Origin: CAYLPT01 sp964385645
GTDB taxonomy: Bacteria; Armatimonadota; Hebobacteria; Hebobacterales; Hebobacteraceae
Length of the DNA stretch: 10,433 bases
Direction of reading: 5' to 3'
Assembly (NCBI GenBank): GCA_964385645.1
Contig: CAYLPT010000195.1
Location: 1 to 10,433, forward strand
Part shown: positions 1 through 6,063 of the stretch, one piece after another
Layout: each line of letters opens with the position of its first letter
Numbering within the stretch: position 1 is the stretch's first letter
Translations under genes and position numbers: made by a program
The notes under the pieces: model-generated
Database searches by the model: none
What the model saw: only the letters and a program-made list of their open reading frames with translations
Told to the model about the DNA's origin: nothing

Positions 1-832
1 GTCCCGCCCGCCGCGCCTCCCGCACCGCGCTCACGCTCACCCGCGCCGCGGTCCCATAAGCGACCAGCGCCAGCTCGGCATCCTCCAGGTCCTCCTCCGC
101 GTACTGGACCTCCTTGCTCGCCGCCTCGTAGCGCGCCTGGAGCCGCAGGTTCACCTCCTCCAGCTTCTCCGGCTCGATGTAGAGGGAGTTGATCACATTG
201 TGCGGCCGGCCCCGCGCCCCCGTCGTCGCCCACGGCTTCGGGGGCAGGCAGGCCGGGTCCACCACCTCTCGTGGCAGCACCATCGGCTCCATCATCTGCC
301 CCAGGAGCGCGTCGCCCAGCACCAGCACCGGGCTGCGATAGCGATCCGCCAGCTCGAAGGCCTCCCGCGTCAGGTCATACAGCTCCTGCACCGACCAGCC
401 CGCCAGCGCCAGGGTCCGGTAGTCGCCATGCCCCCCGCCCTTCACCGACTGGAAGTAGTCCGCCTGCGCGGGCGCGATGTTGCCCAGCCCCGAGCCGCCG
501 CGCATGATGTTCACGATCACGCAGGGAAGCTCCGACTCGGCAAGGTAGGAGATGCCCTCCTGCTTCAGGCTGATCCCCGGGCTCGAGGAGGCGGTCATCG
601 CCCGCACCCCCGCGGCGGCCGCGCCGTAGACCATGTTGATCGCCGCCACCTCGCTCTCCGCCTGCAGGAAGACCCCGCCCACCTCCGGCATGTGGGCGGC
701 GAAGTAGTCCGGGATCTGGTTCTGGGGCGTGATCGGATAGCCGAAGAACGCGCGACAGCCGGCGTCCATCGCCGCCTGCGCGACGGCCTCATTGCCCCGC
801 ATCAAAATCCGCTCTCCCCGCGGCAGCTCCAC
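1..832 (-). CDS. vorB: 2-oxoacid:ferredoxin oxidoreductase, alpha subunit (VorB/KorA type), 3' end outside window
   Basis: The frame is open from 832 to the window edge (277 codons); about 75-80 C-terminal residues should lie outside. It encodes the subunit that, with a TPP-binding beta subunit and a gamma subunit, oxidatively decarboxylates 2-oxoacids to acyl-CoA and reduces ferredoxin in the cytoplasm. Visible motifs: the MRGNEAV start of the family (residues 11-17), the YPITP substrate/cofactor motif (32-36), the conserved stretches FLQAESEVAAINMVYGAA and SSSPGISLKQEGISY, then NIMRGG and KGGGHGDYR. A second domain begins near residue 245 (AELALVAYGTAARVS). I chose GTG at 832 because TGAGG sits 7 bases upstream; ATG at 802 is an in-frame alternative that keeps the core. 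It starts 9 bases after proB, so the two are probably cotranscribed. The sequence looks closest to VorB (branched-chain or 3-methyl-2-oxobutanoate type), but substrate specificity (2-oxoglutarate versus 2-oxoisovalerate) cannot be read from it. Confidence 0.9.
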   Translation of the reverse strand, partial: MELPRGERILMRGNEAVAQAAMDAGCRAFFGYPITPQNQIPDYFAAHMPEVGGVFLQAESEVAAINMVYGAAAAGVRAMTASSSPGISLKQEGISYLAESELPCVIVNIMRGGSGLGNIAPAQADYFQSVKGGGHGDYRTLALAGWSVQELYDLTREAFELADRYRSPVLVLGDALLGQMMEPMVLPREVVDPACLPPKPWATTGARGRPHNVINSLYIEPEKLEEVNLRLQARYEAASKEVQYAEEDLEDAELALVAYGTAARVSVSAVREARRAG

Positions 833-841
833 CTCAGCGCC

Positions 842-1981
842 TCAGATCACCACCAAGTTGTCCCGGTGGATCGCCTCCTCGAAGTCCCGGTACCCCAGCA
901 CCCTCGGGATGTCTTTCGACCGACATCCCTGAATCCTTCTCAGGTCCGCCGACCCGTAGTTCGCAAGCCCCCGGGCGATCTCCCGCCGCCGCCCGTTCGC
1001 CTCCGACACCACGGATACCATGTCCCCGGCCTCGAACTCCCCCTCCACCTCGACGATGCCCACCGGAAGCAAGCTCTTACCGCCCTCCAGCAGCGCCCTC
1101 GCCGCCCCCTCGTCCACCCTCAGCGCGCCCCTGGGCACCGCCGCGTAGGCGATCCAGCGCTTGCGGAAGCGCATCCGCTCCGCCCCCGGCACAAACAGCG
1201 TCCCTACCTCCTCCCCAACCATGAGCCGACGGATCACCCCCGGCTCCCGACCGTCCGCTATCACCATCACCACCCCTGCCGCCATCGCTAGCCGCGCCGC
1301 CTCCAGCTTCGTCCTCATCCCCCCGCGCCCCGCAGGGCCCGCCTCCCCGGCGGCCGCCTCCTCCATGTCCGCCGTCACCTCAGTCACCAGCGGGATCAGC
1401 CGCGCCCCCGGATCGCGCCGCGGGTCGCCGCTGTAGTAGCCGGCCACATCGGAGAGCGACAGCAGCAGGTCGGCCTCGAGCTTGGAGGCGACCACCGCGG
1501 CGAGCCGATCGTTCTCACCAATCTGCACCCCCTCGGCAGAGACGGAGTCGTTCTCGTTCAGCACTGGCACCACCCGATAGTCCCGCAGCAGGGTGTTCAG
1601 GGTGTTGCGCAGGTGCAGATAGCGGCGGAAGTCGTTAAGCTCGAGCTGGGTCAGCAGGACCTGCGCGATGGGCTGGCCGAAGCGACCGAAGATCTCCCGG
1701 TAGCGCCACATCAGCTCGATCTGGCCCACTGCCGCCGCTGCCTGCCTGGCCGGCAGGTCCAGGCGCTGGTCCGCGATCCCGAGGTGCTTGCTCCCAGCTC
1801 GGATCGCCCCCGAGGTGACCAGCACCACCTGCTTGCCCGCCGCGGTCAGCTCGACGATCTGGCCCGCCAGCTCGCGGAGCTGGTCCTCGTCTACCGCGCC
1901 CTCATCGGTGGTCACGACGCGGGAGCCCAGCTTGATGACGATGCGCGAGGCGTCCTTCAGGTTGGCGCGTCCAGCCCGCAC
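842..1981 (-). CDS. proB: Glutamate 5-kinase with C-terminal PUA domain
   Basis: ProB phosphorylates L-glutamate to gamma-glutamyl phosphate, the first and usually proline-inhibited step of proline synthesis. At 379 residues it has the usual length of the two-domain form. The amino-acid kinase domain covers about residues 10-265: IKLGSRVV (16-23), VTSGAIRAG (55-63), the glutamate-site NENDSVSAE (142-150), GENDRLAA (155-162), LSDVAGYYSGDPR (177-189) and the nucleotide-site GRGGMRTKLEAA (218-229), where E. coli has Thr at the second position. The PUA domain covers about 285-366. The start is GTG at 1981 with GAGG (1993-1990) 8 bases upstream; no in-frame ATG precedes it. A promoter lies just upstream (2000-2028), predicting a leader of only about 12 bases. 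proA, the usual partner, is not adjacent in this window; the next gene is vorB after 9 bases. Confidence 0.96.
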   Translation of the reverse strand: MRAGRANLKDASRIVIKLGSRVVTTDEGAVDEDQLRELAGQIVELTAAGKQVVLVTSGAIRAGSKHLGIADQRLDLPARQAAAAVGQIELMWRYREIFGRFGQPIAQVLLTQLELNDFRRYLHLRNTLNTLLRDYRVVPVLNENDSVSAEGVQIGENDRLAAVVASKLEADLLLSLSDVAGYYSGDPRRDPGARLIPLVTEVTADMEEAAAGEAGPAGRGGMRTKLEAARLAMAAGVVMVIADGREPGVIRRLMVGEEVGTLFVPGAERMRFRKRWIAYAAVPRGALRVDEGAARALLEGGKSLLPVGIVEVEGEFEAGDMVSVVSEANGRRREIARGLANYGSADLRRIQGCRSKDIPRVLGYRDFEEAIHRDNLVVI

Positions 1982-1999
1982 TTGCCCGACCTCACGCGC

Positions 2000-2028
2000 A
2001 TTGTAGCACTTCCCCGCCCCCCTGTCGA
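2000..2028 (-). promoter_or_regulatory. Sigma70-like promoter for proB
   Basis: On the minus strand TCGACA (2028-2023, 5 of 6 to the -35 consensus) is followed after exactly 17 bases by TACAAT (2005-2000, 5 of 6 to the -10 consensus). The predicted start of transcription is near 1993, which puts the GAGG ribosome binding site at the very 5' end of the mRNA. This is the best-matching promoter in the window. Its position between the esterase hairpin and proB fits a new transcription unit for proB-vorB. Confidence 0.7.
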
Positions 2029-2106
2029 ACCGCCGCCGCGCGATTGAGAAAAGCGCCTCCGATGTGGCATAAAGAACGCGGACACGCCTCTGCGTGCCCC
2101 TGGTCC

Positions 2107-2136
2107 GCGCTGCGTCCGGCCCCCCGGACGCAGCGC
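2107..2136 (-). terminator. 13-bp GC-rich hairpin, probable terminator of the esterase gene
   Basis: GCGCTGCGTCCGG (2107-2119) and CCGGACGCAGCGC (2124-2136) are perfectly complementary around a 4-base loop. It begins 15 bases past the esterase stop on the minus strand and lies about 80 bases before the proB promoter, the right place to end esterase transcription. No T-tract follows on either strand, so it is not a textbook intrinsic terminator. The same U-less form is seen at 5788-5818 and 7742-7769. Confidence 0.6.
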
Positions 2137-2150
2137 CCTACTTGGCCCCC

Positions 2151-3119
2151 CTACAGCCACCGGTCGAACCAGTGATAGGCCCGGCTCCTCATCTCCTCGG
2201 TCAGCTCGTGCGCCCCCGGTGAGACGTACAGCTCCAGCGCCTCCCCCACGCCCAGCCGGCGATACAGCGCCCTCGCCCGCGCCGCCACCTCTCGCGTCCC
2301 CGAGACCGGGAAGATGGGGTCCCGCTCCCCGGCCAGCAACAGCAGCGGCCGGGGCGCCACCAGCGACACCACCTCCGGGATGTCACCCCACTTCAGGATC
2401 CCCGGCACGTAGAAGCCGTGGTTGTGTATCACCTCCGCCGCCAGCACCGCCGCATATGTCGTCGCCCCACAGCTCACCACGCCAGCCTTGATCCGCGGCT
2501 CCAGCGCCATGCTGAACCAGGTCTCGATCCCCCCCATCGAATGCCCCATCATCCCGATGCGCTCCGGGTCCACCTCCGGCCGCCCACACAGGTAGTCCAC
2601 CGCCCGCATCACGTCCCAGATCAGCTTCCCCTGCAGGGTCCAGCCCGCCAGCAGCAGCTCGTGGGCCAGGAACCGCTCATACTCGGCGCCCCCGAGGCGC
2701 GGGTGGCGCCGCTCCTCGAAGCCCACCACATCCGGCGCCAGCACCGCATAGCCCCGCCGACACAGCTCGGCGGCGTAGGCCTGCTCCCGATCACCCGCCC
2801 AGCCCAGCACCTCGCTCTTGCCCAGCTCCCACTGCCCCGCGTGCTGGTGGTGGCAGATGACCGCCGGCATCGGCGGCGTCCGCTGCCGGGGTACCATCAG
2901 CACCGCGGGCACCGCGTCCTGCGGCTCGCTCCGGTAGCGCACCCACTCCACCGTTCGCCCCGCCTCCTCCTGCCGGCGCAGCGTCTCTGGCTCCAGGTCC
3001 CCCTTCTGGGGAAAGCCCCCCAGCAGCCGCGCGAGCTGCCGCCGCTTCGCCCGCAGCCAGCCCGCGTGCTGCCCAGGCGAGGGCAGCGCCAGCGGCGACG
3101 AGCCCTCCGCCCAGATCAC
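2151..3119 (-). CDS. Alpha/beta-hydrolase, acyl esterase / dienelactone hydrolase-like
   Basis: With GTG at 3119 this is a 322-residue protein without an obvious signal peptide, probably cytoplasmic. The catalytic triad of the alpha/beta-hydrolase fold is visible: the nucleophile elbow GHSMGG with Ser194 (192-197), Asp267 in AGERDPIF (263-270), and His304 in SPGAHELT (300-307). HHQHAGQWELGKSE (90-103) is in the position of the oxyanion-hole strand-turn, and RRGYAVLAPDVVGFEER (121-137) is typical of the dienelactone hydrolase / acetyl-xylan-esterase-like group of Pfam clan AB_hydrolase. The natural substrate is not predictable; a carboxylic ester is likely. Start choice is uncertain: GTG at 3119 has only G-rich sequence upstream, while GTG at 3242 has GAGG 8 bases upstream but adds 41 low-complexity residues. 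It appears monocistronic, followed by the hairpin at 2107-2136. I saw no convincing promoter for it. Confidence 0.86.
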   Translation of the reverse strand: MIWAEGSSPLALPSPGQHAGWLRAKRRQLARLLGGFPQKGDLEPETLRRQEEAGRTVEWVRYRSEPQDAVPAVLMVPRQRTPPMPAVICHHQHAGQWELGKSEVLGWAGDREQAYAAELCRRGYAVLAPDVVGFEERRHPRLGGAEYERFLAHELLLAGWTLQGKLIWDVMRAVDYLCGRPEVDPERIGMMGHSMGGIETWFSMALEPRIKAGVVSCGATTYAAVLAAEVIHNHGFYVPGILKWGDIPEVVSLVAPRPLLLLAGERDPIFPVSGTREVAARARALYRRLGVGEALELYVSPGAHELTEEMRSRAYHWFDRWL

Positions 3120-3261
3120 CGCCCCGCCCCCCGGGCGCGCCTGACCGGCCCTGTCTGTGTGGGGATGCTGACAGCCACGGCAGCCCTCCGCCCCTCCCGA
3201 TTCGGCGACCTCCGAGGGCCTACCTTGTGCGGCCAGGGGCACCAGAGGCGCCTCAGGGGGC

Positions 3262-3290
3262 TTGCGCCGGCGCCCCGGAGCCGCTATAAT
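3262..3290 (+). promoter_or_regulatory. Promoter candidate P1 for SLH porin
   Basis: TTGCGC (3262-3267, 3 of 6 to the -35 consensus) is followed after 17 bases by a perfect TATAAT (3285-3290). An exact -10 hexamer is rare by chance in sequence this GC-rich. Transcription would start near 3297, giving a leader of about 345 bases. Confidence 0.55.
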
Positions 3291-3339
3291 CCCCCCCGGC
3301 CGCAACCGGCGAGGGCATGGGGTGTCTAAGCTCGCCGGA

Positions 3340-3369
3340 TTGGAGCGGCGCCCGCAGACATGGCATAAT
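3340..3369 (+). promoter_or_regulatory. Promoter candidate P2 for SLH porin, inside a dyad
   Basis: TTGGAG (3340-3345, 4 of 6 to the -35 consensus) and CATAAT (3364-3369, 5 of 6 to the -10 consensus) are 18 bases apart. The -10 lies inside the dyad CAGACA (3355-3360) / TGTCTG (3375-3380), so a dimeric regulator bound there could block the promoter. This is inference from spacing and symmetry only. Confidence 0.4.
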
Positions 3370-3374
3370 CGAAT

Positions 3375-3436
3375 TGTCTGGCGGCCGGTCGCGGGGCAAG
3401 CGACCCAGCCGCAGGCGATATGTCTGCCGGCCGGCC
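3375..3436 (+). repeat. Imperfect 16-base direct repeat flanking a hairpin in the porin leader
   Basis: The sequence TGTCTG-S-CGGCCGG-Y-C occurs at 3375-3390 and again at 3421-3436 (14 of 16 bases identical), with starts 46 bases apart. The hairpin at 3387-3405 starts in the end of the first copy. The first TGTCTG is also the right arm of the CAGACA/TGTCTG dyad. Possible roles are paired protein-binding sites or alternative RNA pairings. Confidence 0.5.
3387..3405 (+). other. Leader hairpin 1
   Basis: GGTCGC (3387-3392) and GCGACC (3400-3405) pair perfectly around the 7-base loop GGGGCAA. It lies downstream of both promoter candidates and so would be transcribed in the porin leader. Confidence 0.5.
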
Positions 3437-3525
3437 TCAGCGGCTTCTCGCGCCAGGGAGGAGGTGGAGACGGCGAGGCGCGCAGCCGGGCCGAGAGGGC
3501 AGCATCCATAGGCGAGGCTCGAGAG

Positions 3526-3542
3526 CGACAAGGGGCTTGTCG
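3526..3542 (+). other. Leader hairpin 2
   Basis: CGACAAG (3526-3532) and CTTGTCG (3536-3542) pair perfectly around GGG. A further 7-base pairing (with one G-U) is possible right after it, between GCTTGAG (3543-3549) and CTCAGGC (3562-3568). Together they form two consecutive stems about 60-100 bases before the start codon. Confidence 0.45.
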
Positions 3543-3628
3543 GCTTGAGGAAACTGGGAAGCTCAGGCAGGCCCGCCCGGTCCCTCGAGTCCGCCGCGTC
3601 GTAATGTCGTGACACAGTCACAGACTGC

Positions 3629-3636
3629 AAGGAGGA
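3629..3636 (+). promoter_or_regulatory. Strong ribosome binding site of SLH porin
   Basis: AAGGAGGA, a near-perfect anti-16S match, ends 6 bases before the ATG at 3643. It fixes the start codon and predicts high translation, as expected for an abundant outer-membrane protein. The short dyad GTGAC-ACA-GTCAC lies just upstream at 3609-3621. Confidence 0.85.
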
Positions 3637-3642
3637 CTCACC

Positions 3643-5754
3643 ATGCGTAACGTAGGGTTCGCTCTGGGCGCCCTGCTAGTGTTGTGCGCCGTATGCGTCG
3701 TCGCCAGCGCCCAGCAGCCCTTCGCGGACGTCCCGCCCGACCACTGGGCCTATCACGCTGTGAACCGGCTGGCCGAGGCGGGTATCCTCGAGGGGTACCC
3801 CGACGGGACCTTCAAGGGCCGACAGACCTTGACCCGTTACGAGTTCGCGATGGCGATCGCTCGCATGATGGACCGCGTCGAGCAGATGGCCATCGAGGGT
3901 GTCCAGGGACCGCCGGGACCGCCCGGACCCCCGGGACCGCCCGGGCCCGCGGCCCCCACCGGCCTGACCCCTGAGCAGCAGGCGCTGCTGGACCGGCTTG
4001 CGAAGGAGTTCGCTCCCGAGCTCAGGTCCCTGCGCTCTGACCTGGACAGCCTCACCCGACGGGTCGAGGCCCTCGAGGCCGCACCCGCGGCGCAGCCGAC
4101 GATCACCGTCAGCGGCGACCTCAACTGGCGCGTCGGGCTCTATGGCACCAAGCTCGGCACCGGTGACGTCAAGTCCACGGGCTATCCGTACATGGGCGGT
4201 GTCGAGGATGCGCTATGGCAGTGGGGTTTCATGCCCGCAGACGACGTGTCCCACGGCGCCTACATGACACCTGCGGCCTATGGCGGCATCAACCTGCCGT
4301 TCTACACCGGCGATGACTACGGCTGGAGCGACTCCCCGGCCGTCGTCGAGCTGGTCGGCTACCCGCTGTACATCGCGTCCATCCCGATCACCGATGCCCT
4401 GAAGGACGCCTACAAGCCCAGCGACTTCATGACCATGAAGTCCCGGGTCAACTTCTCCGGCTCGCTGTCGCCCAGCACCGACGTCATGGTCCAGCTGATG
4501 ACTGGGCCGCGCCACAATCAGACCGTCGAGCCTCTGCTGGGCGGAGAGTGGAACATGATGTCCCCGAACTGGCTGAGCGGCGGCGGCCTCATGGACATGG
4601 TGAACGTTGATCAGGCCTGGGTAAAGCACCGCACCCGCTTCCTGACCGACGTTGAGCTCACCGTCGGCAAGCAGTACTTCAAGCGGGGCGTGGGCCTGCT
4701 GGCCGACAATGACCAGGCCGCCATCAAGGCCTTCCGCGCCGACTGGGGCACGGGCGACCTCTCCTGGGGCGCCCTCTGGGGTATGCTCGACCGGGAGATG
4801 TTCTACGGTCGGGTGCCCGCGGCCTACTCCGAGGCGTGGGACATGTACCTGCCCTTCGGCCTGCCCCAGATCCCCGGCGATGTCAGGACCGCGACTGGCC
4901 AGGACAACTACAACCTGTACTACCTCGACTGGGCGTTCGGCGGTGACTGGGCCCTCGGGCTCAACTACCTCGAGAGCGGCTTCAACCGGGAGCAGGGTTG
5001 GAGCGCCAGCGTGATGGGCAAGCTCTACGGACTCGACCTCTACGGCGAGTGGGCCCGGCTTGTCAAGTGGCCCGCCGGCGAGAAGTTCGCCGACTGGAAC
5101 CGGGACGGCGTCCAGGACGAGGGCGAGGTCAAGCTCAAGGAGTCCGACAAGGCATACCTGCTCGGCCTGTGCTGGAAGGGCAGCGGCCTGTCGCTCACCG
5201 GCGAGTACGGGCAGGTGGACGCGGGGTATGCCTTCAGCGTCCCCGAGGGCGGCTGGAGCGTGCTGCCGTGGGACGCGCCCCTCGCCTTCAACTTGCCCCT
5301 GTCGGCCCTCCATCCTAGGGCCGCCATTGACCCACACTACATCAACTGGACCGACCGGCCCCTGTTCCTCGACCCGACCAACATCGCCAAGGGCTGGCAC
5401 GTCAACGTCACGTTCCCGAACCTGCTGGGCGAGAACACCCCGCTCAGCCTGTCCTACATGGACGGCAAGGCGTACAACCCGCAGTACCTGAGCTGGCTCG
5501 CCAGCGGTGGGTCCGACTCGGACATCCCGCGGCCCGGCAAGTGGCGGGACGCCGACTCCGTGTGGCTCGCCAGGCTCTCCCGGCCGCTGTCCGAGAACGT
5601 GAGCGCCAACTTCCTGTACGGTCGGCGGGAGGCGAAGAACGTCCTGTCGAACCAGATGGTGCCCGTCGGCGTTGACCCTGAGACCGAGGAGTTCGTCTAC
5701 GCCGAGAACAAGCCGATTCAGGTCATCCGCGCGGAGCTCTGCATCGCCTTCTAG
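3643..5754 (+). CDS. SLH-domain outer-membrane porin with collagen-like tract and coiled coil
   Basis: The 703-residue protein has, in order: a signal peptide (1-23, cleavage after ASA); one SLH domain (about 26-75, with FADVPPDHWAYHAVNRL, then GYPDGTF and the TRYEFAMAIARM helix); a collagen-like (Gly-Pro-Pro)x4-Gly-Pro-Ala tract (89-103); a heptad-like coiled coil (about 108-147); and a long C-terminal region (about 153-703) rich in alternating aromatic/polar beta-strands and ending in Phe, the usual outer-membrane insertion signal. In known SLH porins (OmpM of Negativicutes, Deinococcus SlpA, cyanobacterial porins) SLH binds the cell wall and the barrel sits in the outer membrane. The same is inferred here: envelope tethering plus diffusion of small solutes. 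An EF-hand-like loop occurs at 484-495. Its own promoters, strong ribosome binding site and downstream hairpin mark it as monocistronic. Confidence 0.88.
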   Translation: MRNVGFALGALLVLCAVCVVASAQQPFADVPPDHWAYHAVNRLAEAGILEGYPDGTFKGRQTLTRYEFAMAIARMMDRVEQMAIEGVQGPPGPPGPPGPPGPAAPTGLTPEQQALLDRLAKEFAPELRSLRSDLDSLTRRVEALEAAPAAQPTITVSGDLNWRVGLYGTKLGTGDVKSTGYPYMGGVEDALWQWGFMPADDVSHGAYMTPAAYGGINLPFYTGDDYGWSDSPAVVELVGYPLYIASIPITDALKDAYKPSDFMTMKSRVNFSGSLSPSTDVMVQLMTGPRHNQTVEPLLGGEWNMMSPNWLSGGGLMDMVNVDQAWVKHRTRFLTDVELTVGKQYFKRGVGLLADNDQAAIKAFRADWGTGDLSWGALWGMLDREMFYGRVPAAYSEAWDMYLPFGLPQIPGDVRTATGQDNYNLYYLDWAFGGDWALGLNYLESGFNREQGWSASVMGKLYGLDLYGEWARLVKWPAGEKFADWNRDGVQDEGEVKLKESDKAYLLGLCWKGSGLSLTGEYGQVDAGYAFSVPEGGWSVLPWDAPLAFNLPLSALHPRAAIDPHYINWTDRPLFLDPTNIAKGWHVNVTFPNLLGENTPLSLSYMDGKAYNPQYLSWLASGGSDSDIPRPGKWRDADSVWLARLSRPLSENVSANFLYGRREAKNVLSNQMVPVGVDPETEEFVYAENKPIQVIRAELCIAF
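3907..3951 (+). repeat. Collagen-like Gly-X-Y tract in SLH porin
   Basis: Five Gly-X-Y triplets (four Gly-Pro-Pro, one Gly-Pro-Ala) occupy residues 89-103 between the SLH domain and the coiled coil. At DNA level they are near-repeats of GGACCGCCS. The tract may be a rigid spacer or a short triple helix if the porin is a trimer. Confidence 0.9.
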
Positions 5755-5787
5755 CAGGCCCCCGCAAGCCTGAATCGCCTGGACCCA

Positions 5788-5818
5788 GACAGCCCCCCGG
5801 TTCTGCCGGGGGGCTGTC
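5788..5818 (+). terminator. 13-bp terminator-like hairpin after SLH porin
   Basis: GACAGCCCCCCGG (5788-5800) and CCGGGGGGCTGTC (5806-5818) are perfectly complementary around the loop TTCTG. The stem begins 34 bases past the porin stop codon. Only CCCTTCCC follows, so the U-tract is nearly absent. Confidence 0.75.
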
Positions 5819-5959
5819 CCCTTCCCACGCCGCGGAATGCGCCTGCGCCCCCGCTCGTCTAGTGTTCAGGAGCCTCCTGTCGGCCCGGTAGGGTACTGCG
5901 AACGTCGGCGGTCGAGCAGCCAGAGCGTCGCACAGGTCACATCCCGCAGGCCGGGGGGG

Positions 5960-5988
5960 TTTCGCTCTCGGTGCGAACGCGGTACAAT
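5960..5988 (+). promoter_or_regulatory. Promoter candidate for the Tyr-rich exported protein
   Basis: TACAAT (5983-5988) is a good -10 box. The matching -35 position (TTTCGC, 5960-5965, 17-base spacer) is weak, 2 of 6. The dyad TTCGC (5961-5965) / GCGAA (5973-5977) lies across the -35 and spacer, which would suit an activator or repressor site. The predicted leader is about 69 bases. Confidence 0.4.
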
Positions 5989-6021
5989 CTACACGGACGG
6001 ACGGGGGACCATCTCCAGGTG

Positions 6022-6043
6022 GCCGCTCCCTCGTCGGAGCGGC
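6022..6043 (+). other. Hairpin just before the ribosome binding site
   Basis: GCCGCTCC (6022-6029) and GGAGCGGC (6036-6043) are perfectly complementary around a 6-base loop. The stem ends 4 bases before the AAGGGAGG ribosome binding site at 6048, so it could affect translation or mRNA stability. Confidence 0.5.
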
Positions 6044-6063
6044 GCCCAAGGGAGGCGAGTGAG

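Larger units (their letters stand above)
3120..3642. other. 523-base divergent intergenic region: porin promoters and long structured leader
   Basis: This stretch separates the minus-strand esterase from the plus-strand SLH porin. I see no convincing gene in it. The esterase frame stays open on the minus strand as far as 3509, but that extension is Pro/Arg/Gly-rich and resembles no family. The plus strand holds two sigma70-like promoter candidates (3262-3290 and 3340-3369), a dyad (3355-3380), a 16-base direct repeat (3375-3390 and 3421-3436), two strong hairpins (3387-3405, 3526-3542) and the porin ribosome binding site (3629-3636). From the first promoter the untranslated leader would be about 345 bases, from the second about 265. 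Confidence 0.6.
5819..6063 (+). other. Intergenic spacer and leader of the Tyr-rich protein gene
   Basis: Together with the terminator the gap between the two plus-strand genes is 309 bases. After the hairpin I see no gene. It contains a promoter candidate (5960-5988), three tandem ACGG units (5993-6004), a hairpin (6022-6043) and the ribosome binding site AAGGGAGG (6048-6055). Nothing recognisable was seen in 5819-5955. Confidence 0.5.

Noticed and set aside
200..1291. Plus-strand open frame of 363 codons across vorB and proB
   Set aside because: Arg/His/Pro-rich shadow of two well-supported minus-strand genes, spanning their junction.
3375..3436. Possible c-di-GMP (GEMM) riboswitch around GGGGCAA
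   Set aside because: The GGCAAACC and GGGACGCAAAGCC signatures are not present; only a short GGCAA match.
3119..3509. N-terminal extension of the esterase to 3509 (or to GTG 3242) on the minus strand
   Set aside because: The extra residues are Pro/Arg/Gly-rich, resemble no hydrolase N-terminus and overlap the opposing porin promoters. GTG 3242 does have a GAGG upstream, so a shorter extension is not fully excluded.
3543..3600. Possible cobalamin riboswitch (GGGAAGCTC...GCCCGCC resembles parts of the core)
   Set aside because: The diagnostic B12 box (GCCACTG) and the surrounding conserved junction are absent.
4213..5400. Long antisense open frame opposite the SLH porin
   Set aside because: Low-complexity composition, no ribosome binding site or motif; the plus-strand frame carries the whole recognisable architecture.
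3342..6047. Identical 12-mer GGAGCGGCGCCC in both envelope-gene leaders (3342-3353, 6036-6047)
   Set aside because: In DNA of this GC content several 12-base identities are expected by chance within 10 kb, and the two copies sit at different distances from promoter and start codon.
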